This document shows, piece by piece, positions 56,532 to 63,005 of a DNA stretch of 64,000 nt (positions are counted from its first letter, which is position 1; every line of letters begins with the position of its first letter). The stretch covers positions 1,736,001 through 1,800,000 of the forward strand of contig NZ_QRGB01000001.1 of assembly GCF_003449035.1 (NCBI RefSeq). The letters are read 5' to 3'. The translations under genes and the position numbers were made by a program. The DNA is from Pedobacter indicus (GTDB taxonomy: Bacteria > Bacteroidota > Bacteroidia > Sphingobacteriales > Sphingobacteriaceae). The notes beneath the pieces were generated by a model. That model ran no database searches, had not been told where the DNA came from, and saw only the letters and a list, made by a program, of their open reading frames with translations.

Positions 56532-56555
56532 ACACCCTCCACAACTGGAGGGTGT
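56532..56555 (-). terminator. Stem-loop between peptide and propeller genes (cassette 2)
   Basis: A perfect 10-bp inverted repeat, ACACCCTCCA (56532-56541) and TGGAGGGTGT (56546-56555), tetraloop CAAC, followed on the minus strand by TTTTAAC. It lies 13 bp after the peptide stop. It would lower propeller transcription relative to peptide, or protect the peptide mRNA 3' end. Confidence 0.7.
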
Positions 56556-56568
56556 AACTAGATAATAA

Positions 56569-56832
56569 TTAACATTTATCGGAGGAAGAGTTCCATGCGT
56601 AAGTTCCGTCCACAAATTCGCAAGTTTGACAATATCGTACTTGACTTCCTTCTTTAGTCGTAATCGTATTATAACAAGTCTCTTTGTCATCTTCTTCACC
56701 AGTCGCCAAAGCTTCTATATTGTTCATAGTTAACATTGAGATGTTATTATCATCTTTTTTAATATTTAAATTAATTGCTGCAAATAATGCAACGACGATT
56801 GCAGCTGAAGCTGTTAAGATTTTCTTTTTCAT
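56569..56832 (-). CDS. NVEALA-family Cys-containing exported peptide (cassette 2)
   Basis: An 87-residue peptide: MKKK, hydrophobic segment to about 22 with NLN at 21-23, signature MNNIEALATGE at 36-46 and core 47-87 with Cys at 53, 68, 71 and 87. The core pattern CYNTIT, C-x2-C, Ser-rich, terminal Cys matches the cassette 1 peptide (CYSTIT, C-x2-C, SSSS, Cys), so these two are one subtype. Upstream lies a 220-bp region with the operator at 57051-57072. Export presumably uses the Sec-like leader; whether cleavage follows the GE motif is not known. Function unknown. Confidence 0.8.
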   Translation of the reverse strand: MKKKILTASAAIVVALFAAINLNIKKDDNNISMLTMNNIEALATGEEDDKETCYNTITTKEGSQVRYCQTCEFVDGTYAWNSSSDKC

Positions 56833-57007
56833 TGTTTTAGATTAATAATGTGAATTAAATAAATGACTACATATATCATTTCAGTAGTCTTCAGATATAT
56901 ACATATAAATGTATTTTTGTTATATCAAACCTCCTTTTTTTAATCTATAGAAGTAAGATTCGTGTTCTTATTCCTATGTGTGATGAATATTTAATTTCGA
57001 AATATTT

Positions 57008-57072
57008 TAAAATTACAGCTCATAAAACATCATCCCAAGAGAATCATCCTCTCAATTCTTTCTCAATTCTTT
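57008..57072 (-). promoter_or_regulatory. Tandem 11-bp operator and -7 box, cassette 2
   Basis: Two perfect copies of AAAGAATTGAG (minus strand) at 57051-57072, TTG 13-15 nt further, and TAATTTTA at 57008-57015, which starts 36 bp past the repeat. The repeat overlaps the last codons and stop of RND1 (AAG AAT TGA encodes K-N-stop), so the operator is embedded in coding sequence. Predicted transcript start near 57001, leaving a leader of about 170 nt before the peptide. Confidence 0.65.
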
Positions 57073-57164
57073 TCCTGTTTTCTATAAATCGCCCAATAGG
57101 CTAGGGGTACCACAAATACACTGATAATGGTTCCTATGACCATGCCACCAATCGTAGCGATTGC
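57051..57164 (-). repeat. Direct repeat copy 1 (intact RND1 3' end plus operator)
   Basis: Partner of 55284-55397. Here the segment is the real end of the RND1 gene. See the remnant entry for the synonymous differences between the copies. Confidence 0.9.
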
Positions 57165-60161
57165 GAGCGGTTTCTCAAGTTCAGACCCCATATCACTACT
57201 GAAAAGTAAGGGTGCCATACAAACAATTGATGTTAAACTAGTCATGAGTATGGCATTGAGCCTTCGTTTTCCTGCCTCATGAATAGATTCTATGAGGGGG
57301 ACACCCGATCGGCGAAGTTGATTCATCATGTCAACTTTCAGAATACTATCGTTGATGATAATGCCACAAGTCACAATAATTCCGATTGCTGACATTAAGT
57401 TTAAAGAATGTCCCAAAATCAACAGTAAAGCTAGCGCAGCTGCTATCGCAATCGGTATTTCTAAAAGTACAATCAGTGGCTGGACAAAACTTTCAAACTG
57501 TGCCGCTAAGATGAAATACATCAGCATGATGGATATGGCCAAGATGATCATCATTTCGGTCAGCATCTCGTTGTTTGTGAAGTAGGAACCTGAAAAACTG
57601 ATATCCCAATCTGAGAAGGAAGCCTGATTCGCCTCAATTTTATCGATAAGCTGTTCAGCATGATTAGTTTCAAAAAAATGATAAGGTATATATTCACCAG
57701 TCCTGCCCGCAATAATTGATTTTAAATCTTCTGAGGTAGTCGTGCTGACAAAACTGTTCAGGGGCAAGGATTCCGTTCTACCATTTTCATCAGCCTCAGT
57801 TTGTACAAGTGAGCTTTCCAATATGTCATGTAGATCGGTCTCTTGGTTACTGGCTACCACAATAGGAAGATATTGCTGATAGGAGCGGAGTGTCGTTATT
57901 TCACTTTCGCTCAAACTGGTTTCCAATGTTTGCAAAAGTGTGTTGAAAGACACATTATACAACAGTAATTTAGCGCGATCGATATGAATATTAATCTGAT
58001 TTTCGAAGGATTCGATAGAGGGGACTTGAGCCGTTATATGCGAAAGATCGTTACCCATTTTTTCAATTTCACCCGCTGTAATTGACCGGTGGATGTTCTT
58101 TTTGTATAACTCCATTGTCAAATCTGGCTCATTGGTTGCGAAAATACTCTCAAAGATCGTATTGGAAGGCGCAAAGCTTATCGCAGCATCTGGATGGTTT
58201 CCCGAAAAATAATCCTGAACCTTCTTTGTAATAACAGGGATGTCTTCATCACTAGGCACCTTCAAATAAATTTCAGATTCAGTAGATGTCTTTTCCCGAT
58301 CTTTATTCAGCAGAAACTGTTGTTCACCTACGAGTGCTGCGCTTTCTATAACACCGGAATCAAGGTTTTGAAGGAAGTGTCTGATTCTGTTTTCGTTCGC
58401 TTCCAGATTAATATTTTCATTCCATTCGACCGTAACTACCAGTTCATTTTGACTGATATCAGGCATCTTTTCTTTAGGAATAAGTTGCAGTAGCAGAAAG
58501 CAGAAAGGAAGTAATGCCACCATAACCGTCGCCGTGAGTAATTTATGTCTGAAGATCCAGTCTGTTCCTTGATGGTAAATTCTATGATGAAGGGGCTCTT
58601 TTTCATTATTGGGTTCAGTTCTACTGTCTTTACTTCCAAAGCGTTTAGCGAAGTTTATAGTGCCCTTTGGCTTTATGGAGTAAACCGTTTTGTACAAAAC
58701 CGGTACAAACATAATCCCCGTCAGATAGGAGACCATCAGTCCCACAGCAACCGAAAATGCCTGATCAAAAAAAATCGCTCCTGCAATACCACTTAGAAAA
58801 ATCAGGGGCATGAATACCGATATGGTGGTCAATGCAGAACTCAGCATTGGCGCGATAACCTCGTTCGTTCCCATTACAACGGCATCGTCAAGTGTCAAGC
58901 CCTTTTTTTGATATTGGCCGATGTTGTCCGTAACAATAATCGAATTATCAATCATCATTCCTAGAGCCAGAATCAACCCCGTAAGCGAAACCACATTCAA
59001 CGAAATATTGAACAGATAGAAAAAGAGAAATGCAATAATAAGTGAAACAAACACACTGATTCCGATAATAAGCGGCGCACGGATATCGCTTAGAAAAAAT
59101 ATGGATACCAGACACACGAAAATAAATGCGAGAATAAGGTTTTGTTGCAGATTTGAAATGGTATAATCCAGTAACTCGGTTTGGTTTTGAGAAATATCAA
59201 AAGCAATCTGAGGGTAATTCAGCCGAAGTTGGTCGACGACATCGCTCAAACCTTCCTGCATGGTAGCCATATTCTCATCCGCTTGCTTGATGATGTCCAG
59301 AACTATCGCACGCTTCCCATTGTAAAAAGAGATACCCTTTTCCTGAATCGGCACCTCCTTAATCTGAGCTATATCCTTAAACTGATAGATCTTCTCATTT
59401 TTTTTGATGTAAATATTTGCAACATCAGAGACTGTCCGCAACAGAGATGAGAAGTTGATGTTATATTCATAATGCCCGTCTTTAATCTTCATGCTTCCCG
59501 GCTCAATGTTGTTATTGAGCAGGCTATTTTCCAGGTCTGCATACGTGATTCCTGATATTGCCAGGGTTTGCTTATCAGGTATAATGCTTACCTGCTTTTT
59601 TACCAGACCCGTCATGTCAACCATGGATATTTCCGGTAACTGTTCGATTCTTCTTCTGATGACTGATTCAGAAAGTTCACTCAATTCCAGAAAAGAGGCC
59701 ATGTTATGCTCACCATAGGGTAAATCCTCTTTCAGCGTCAGGTTCAGTTTGAATACCGGAATATCTGTAGCGCTGGCTTTTACCACTCTTGGCCGGTCAA
59801 TCGAACGTGGAATATAATTCATCGCCACATCAATCTTTTCATTGACTTCAATAAATGCTAAGTCAATATCAGCCCCGTATTTAAAATTAAGCTTAATAAC
59901 TGAGTTCCCGTCTCGCGTCTCGGTTCTCAAGTCTTGTAGCTTGCCTACCTGCAGCAGCTGGCGTCTTATTGGGGATACAACCGAATTTTCAAGCTCACGC
60001 GCAGAGATGTTGTTTCCAGAAACCTGCACCGTAATTTCTGGGATTGGTATATTAGGCAATAATGAAACCGGAACATTCATATAGGTAATCATGCCTATAA
60101 TGAAAAAAGCCGTGACCGCCATAAATACAGCAATAGGTCTGTTTATCAGGTGTCTAACCAT
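57063..60161 (-). CDS. RND family efflux permease 1
   Basis: A 1032-residue inner-membrane proton-driven RND transporter (HAE1-type). TM1 from residue 13, 'VPVSLLPNIPIPEITVQVSG' in the porter domain, TM4 'GLILALGMMIDNSIIVTDNI' with the relay Asp (second Asp is Asn), a cytosolic loop, and second-half 'AIGIIVTCGIIINDSILKVD'. The C-terminus ends RKQEKN. It follows the adaptor gene by 3 bp. Downstream the path to tolC and RND2 is interrupted by cassette 2 and an orphan propeller. Substrate unknown; the neighbours suggest export of NVEALA peptides or of a metabolite they control. Confidence 0.92.
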   Translation of the reverse strand: MVRHLINRPIAVFMAVTAFFIIGMITYMNVPVSLLPNIPIPEITVQVSGNNISARELENSVVSPIRRQLLQVGKLQDLRTETRDGNSVIKLNFKYGADIDLAFIEVNEKIDVAMNYIPRSIDRPRVVKASATDIPVFKLNLTLKEDLPYGEHNMASFLELSELSESVIRRRIEQLPEISMVDMTGLVKKQVSIIPDKQTLAISGITYADLENSLLNNNIEPGSMKIKDGHYEYNINFSSLLRTVSDVANIYIKKNEKIYQFKDIAQIKEVPIQEKGISFYNGKRAIVLDIIKQADENMATMQEGLSDVVDQLRLNYPQIAFDISQNQTELLDYTISNLQQNLILAFIFVCLVSIFFLSDIRAPLIIGISVFVSLIIAFLFFYLFNISLNVVSLTGLILALGMMIDNSIIVTDNIGQYQKKGLTLDDAVVMGTNEVIAPMLSSALTTISVFMPLIFLSGIAGAIFFDQAFSVAVGLMVSYLTGIMFVPVLYKTVYSIKPKGTINFAKRFGSKDSRTEPNNEKEPLHHRIYHQGTDWIFRHKLLTATVMVALLPFCFLLLQLIPKEKMPDISQNELVVTVEWNENINLEANENRIRHFLQNLDSGVIESAALVGEQQFLLNKDREKTSTESEIYLKVPSDEDIPVITKKVQDYFSGNHPDAAISFAPSNTIFESIFATNEPDLTMELYKKNIHRSITAGEIEKMGNDLSHITAQVPSIESFENQINIHIDRAKLLLYNVSFNTLLQTLETSLSESEITTLRSYQQYLPIVVASNQETDLHDILESSLVQTEADENGRTESLPLNSFVSTTTSEDLKSIIAGRTGEYIPYHFFETNHAEQLIDKIEANQASFSDWDISFSGSYFTNNEMLTEMMIILAISIMLMYFILAAQFESFVQPLIVLLEIPIAIAAALALLLILGHSLNLMSAIGIIVTCGIIINDSILKVDMMNQLRRSGVPLIESIHEAGKRRLNAILMTSLTSIVCMAPLLFSSDMGSELEKPLAIATIGGMVIGTIISVFVVPLAYWAIYRKQEKN

Positions 60162-60164
60162 TTT

Positions 60165-61259
60165 TTATTCCGTTACTTTTACCACTGTCTCATGCGCCAG
60201 GTTTACGTTACCGTCATAAATTACCTGATCGCCTTCGTTCAAGCCTTCAGCGATCATGTATTCAGAAGCGTTCTCACCGCCGACCGTCACATAATTCCAC
60301 TGTGCTTTACCATTTTCGTAGGTAAAAACTACTTCTTTATTATTTCGCAACACCAATGCTTCCTTGGGTATTGTCAGCTGTTTGGCTAGCAGTTTCTGAA
60401 TTTGCACCCTCACGTTCATTCCATCATACAGCTTCATGCCTCCAGTTTGCGAGATACCAGCTTGAATTTTCACCATGCCGTTTTTGTCGACCAGGGGGTT
60501 TATTTCCGTTATCCTTCCTTCAGCTACTTTGCCATTATAAGAGACAGGCATTACGCGTACTTTATTATTACTTTGAATAAGCTGTAATTCACTTTCCAGT
60601 ACGCTGAAATCGACGTTAAAACTGCCCGTTGCCAGAACCGTACAAAACGGTTCATCTGAAGCGGGTATATTATGTTCCTGTGTAAAGAGGTTTGCGATGA
60701 TACCTGAAAAAGGCGCATAAAGTACGGTGTTCTTTAGGTTGTGGTCAGCAAGCCGAAATTGAATAATAGACTTATCATATCCGCTACGAACCCTTGCCAA
60801 CTCCATAATTGCTTTGGGAACGTTGACGGAGTCTTCCAGCGTATAGCCCTGACCGATCAAAACATCCTGTAATTCCAGTCGCGCTTGTTTTAAAGCATCT
60901 GAAGCCTGATCCAGTTCATTTTGATAGTTGAACCTGTCGAGACTTGCTATTTTCTGTCCGACAGCTACCCGCTGACCATTTTTGACATATATGTGCTCAA
61001 TCACATCTGGCTGTTCAAACCTCAAGTCAGCTTTCTTTGCTGCGGACACAATACCATTCGAAACAATATCCCTATTGAAATCTTTGATTTCAACTGTTTT
61101 TACTTTAACAAGATTATCGGCATCTGGTAGGACGATGTTCTCCGTATTCTCGTTTTCATCCTTGTTTTTTGAATTTGAACAGGAAAAGAAAACCGTTGAA
61201 AAAACAACAGTAACTAAAAGGCATTTCGTTATAATATTTTCGGTCATAAGAATTGGCAA
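60165..61259 (-). CDS. RND periplasmic adaptor lipoprotein (HlyD/AcrA family)
   Basis: A 364-residue membrane-fusion protein that bridges the RND permeases and TolC. Lipobox 'VFFSCSNS' anchors it to a membrane. The biotinyl-lipoyl half motif 'VIEHIYVKNGQRVAVGQKIA' is followed by a short helical hairpin (about 115-165) and 'LKNTVLYAPFSGIIANLF', then beta-barrel and membrane-proximal domains ('LKYDGMNVRVQI'-type 'MKLYDGMNVRVQIQ'). A start at MTENIITK four codons later is equally possible. It starts the adaptor-RND1 unit and is divergent from cassette 3; one repeat site (61326-61347) lies 67 bp upstream. Confidence 0.9.
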   Translation of the reverse strand: MPILMTENIITKCLLVTVVFSTVFFSCSNSKNKDENENTENIVLPDADNLVKVKTVEIKDFNRDIVSNGIVSAAKKADLRFEQPDVIEHIYVKNGQRVAVGQKIASLDRFNYQNELDQASDALKQARLELQDVLIGQGYTLEDSVNVPKAIMELARVRSGYDKSIIQFRLADHNLKNTVLYAPFSGIIANLFTQEHNIPASDEPFCTVLATGSFNVDFSVLESELQLIQSNNKVRVMPVSYNGKVAEGRITEINPLVDKNGMVKIQAGISQTGGMKLYDGMNVRVQIQKLLAKQLTIPKEALVLRNNKEVVFTYENGKAQWNYVTVGGENASEYMIAEGLNEGDQVIYDGNVNLAHETVVKVTE

Positions 61260-61325
61260 AACGTTTTTTTGTAAATCTACTGCCTAGCGAACGATGAACA
61301 AAAGAATATAAATAGTGAAATCTTA

Positions 61326-61347
61326 CTCAATTCTTTCTCGAAATATT
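61326..61347 (-). promoter_or_regulatory. Degenerate tandem operator upstream of the RND adaptor gene
   Basis: On the minus strand, AATATTTCGAG followed by a perfect AAAGAATTGAG (61326-61336). One half is degenerate, and no TAnnTTTA box lies 36 bp downstream as it does in the other sites, so regulation here may be weaker or different. Orientation toward the adaptor gene agrees with the others. Confidence 0.45.
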
Positions 61348-61399
61348 GTCTCTATTGGGGTAAATATTAGACCCAACTTTTCCGGGATTGGGGATTGAA

Positions 61400-61465
61400 A
61401 AAGAATTCAGAAAGAATTGAGTATCTCGATTATTGAAGAAAACGGATGATTAGGTAATATCTTTA
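61400..61465 (+). promoter_or_regulatory. Tandem 11-bp operator and -7 box, cassette 3
   Basis: AAAGAATTCAG and AAAGAATTGAG in tandem at 61400-61421, TTG at 61433-61435, and TATCTTTA at 61458-61465, which starts 37 bp past the repeat. Spacing and orientation relative to the gene are nearly the same as in the minus-strand cassettes. Predicted start near 61471 leaves a leader of about 190 nt. Confidence 0.62.
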
Positions 61466-61658
61466 TTACATGTTTAAAGCAACTTTAAGGAGAGAGTTGA
61501 ATTAAACCCTTTTTAAGTGGTCGCTCTTTTAAAACTCGTTTGAAATACCAAAAAAGAAAGGAGGAATATACGGAAGCATAAATTTAAAATGTAAAGATTG
61601 ACTGTAGATAGAGACACAGTTAAATAAGCAGAATGAATAATTTTAAAAGTAAGAAAAA

Positions 61659-61910
61659 ATGAAAAAGAAAATTTTGGGAGCTGTAGCTGCTACAGCATTT
61701 GCCGCCGTAATGGCATTAAACTTAAATGTTGGCATTGGTGCCAATGAAACATCTGCCTTGACTATGAATAATATAGAGGCTTTGGCCAATGGTGAAGGTG
61801 CCGATTGCCCGAACGGATGCAAAGATGTTGGATGGGGAACTCAAGAAATATTAAAATGTGATTGTACTTATACAAGCTATTTTTCGAGTTGTGATTCTTG
61901 GGGTTGTTGA
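61659..61910 (+). CDS. NVEALA-family Cys-rich exported peptide (cassette 3)
   Basis: An 83-residue peptide with the same leader plan as the other two: MKKKIL, hydrophobic segment, NLN at 21-23, signature MNNIEALANGE at 36-46. The core (47-83) differs: six Cys at 50, 54, 67, 69, 78 and 83, Gly/Trp-rich ('DVGWGTQEILKCDCTYTSYF'), three possible disulfides. Thus the leader is conserved and the core variable, as in secreted effector or signalling peptides. It lies on the opposite strand from cassettes 1 and 2. Function unknown. Confidence 0.8.
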   Translation: MKKKILGAVAATAFAAVMALNLNVGIGANETSALTMNNIEALANGEGADCPNGCKDVGWGTQEILKCDCTYTSYFSSCDSWGC

Positions 61911-61916
61911 TCTGAT

Positions 61917-61950
61917 TTAAGGGAGCAAAAGCTCCCTTAAATTTAAATTT
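61917..61950 (+). terminator. Stem-loop between peptide and propeller genes (cassette 3)
   Basis: A perfect 11-bp inverted repeat, TTTAAGGGAGC (61917-61927) and GCTCCCTTAAA (61932-61942), AAAA loop, followed by TTTAAATTTT. It starts 6 bp after the peptide stop and looks like an intrinsic (possibly leaky) terminator before the propeller gene at 61964. Confidence 0.75.
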
Positions 61951-61963
61951 TACTATATAATAT

Positions 61964-62995
61964 ATGCGTAATTTATATTTATTTATAATAGGACTTGTGT
62001 TACTATTCTCATGTAACAATAGCGAAACTAGGGAAACGAAAGAGTTTCCAAGGCATATTACATTAACTGCTCAAAAGCAGCAAATAGATCAGGTAATAAA
62101 ACCTGTAAATATGACTATATATGACGATTTTTTGATTATTCAAAACGATCGAATTCCTGATTCACATTGTTTTTATGTGTATTCTATCGAAACACTAGAC
62201 TTCCTTTACAGTTTTGGCTCATTTGGAGAAAGTGAAGATGAGTATCTTGCACCTCGTATTTCCCGTAGTGTTGACAACGAACATTTTGCTGTTTTCGATC
62301 AAAGAACTCGGAATATCAATTTGTATAATATTACTAATGAGTCTGCTGAACTTGTTGAACGAAAGAATATGAATGAACCTACTAAGTTCCCTCTTCAGGA
62401 ATTGAGTTTTGTCAATGATTCTGTCCTTCTTTATTTATCAGTAGATAACAAGGTTGTATCATATAACCTGAATCAGGAGAGCATAGTCGATACAATACAA
62501 TTCGACACGGGAATTGAGAGCTATTTAGGCGGTGAATATAGTCAGTCTATGGATTTTTTCCATTTTGCTAATTATGGCAATAGAATCGTTACTGGACACA
62601 ATTTCATAAATAGAATAACCGCTAATCAATCTGATGATAGAGGCCTTTTTCAAACAAATGTTGTTTCTATGACAAAAGAAAGGCCGAATAATTTTAACTC
62701 GAGTTTATATGATAATATTTATCAGTACGTATACGTTTATGCTAGTGCGGAAAATGTCTTTGCACAGTATTCCGGATATAAATTTAAAACATTGCAGCCG
62801 TTTCCAATGAACATGGGCAAAAGGCATTTCGACTTCCTGATGGAAGTTTATGATTGGGATTTAAAGCCTAAAGTTTTGTTGGAATTTGATAATAATATTA
62901 TGACTTGTGTAATTGATGAAGAGAGAAAGAGAATTATAACTTGGGATCCATTAGAAGATTTGAACTATTTATTGGTTTACGATTATGATATTTAA
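61964..62995 (+). CDS. 6-bladed beta-propeller lipoprotein (cassette 3)
   Basis: A 343-residue lipoprotein, lipobox 'LLFSCNNSE'. Propeller-like beta repeats: 'MTIYDDFLIIQNDRIPDSHC', 'FYVYSIETLDFLYSFGSFGE', 'HFAVFDQRTRNINLYNITNE', 'ISYLVYDYDI'-like C-terminus ('NYLLVYDYDI'). It ends the plus-strand peptide cassette, 53 bp after the peptide gene, and is convergent with the TPR protein gene (10 bp between stops). Family BF3164/TolB-like lipoproteins; function not known. Sequence differs widely from the other three propellers, matching the variable peptides. Confidence 0.75.
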   Translation: MRNLYLFIIGLVLLFSCNNSETRETKEFPRHITLTAQKQQIDQVIKPVNMTIYDDFLIIQNDRIPDSHCFYVYSIETLDFLYSFGSFGESEDEYLAPRISRSVDNEHFAVFDQRTRNINLYNITNESAELVERKNMNEPTKFPLQELSFVNDSVLLYLSVDNKVVSYNLNQESIVDTIQFDTGIESYLGGEYSQSMDFFHFANYGNRIVTGHNFINRITANQSDDRGLFQTNVVSMTKERPNNFNSSLYDNIYQYVYVYASAENVFAQYSGYKFKTLQPFPMNMGKRHFDFLMEVYDWDLKPKVLLEFDNNIMTCVIDEERKRIITWDPLEDLNYLLVYDYDI

Positions 62996-63005
62996 TTTGA
63001 AGATT

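Larger units (their letters stand above)
61260..61658. other. 399-bp divergent control region between adaptor gene and cassette 3
   Basis: No coding sequence is apparent. It contains two copies of the tandem AAAGAATTGAG element in inverted orientation (61326-61347 facing the adaptor gene; 61400-61421 facing the peptide), 52 bp apart, plus a possible -7 box at 61458-61465. The remaining 190 bp up to the peptide start is AT-rich leader. I see no Shine-Dalgarno or sigma-54 motif. Confidence 0.7.

Noticed and set aside
55284-61421. The 11-bp tandem repeats as a CRISPR or phase-variable repeat tract
   Set aside because: Only two units each, at dispersed promoter positions, without spacers or nearby cas genes.
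61422-61658. Sigma-54 promoter (GG-N10-GC) upstream of peptide 3
   Set aside because: The nearest match has an 11-nt spacer; no proper -24/-12 pair was seen, while a TAnnTTTA box at conserved spacing was.
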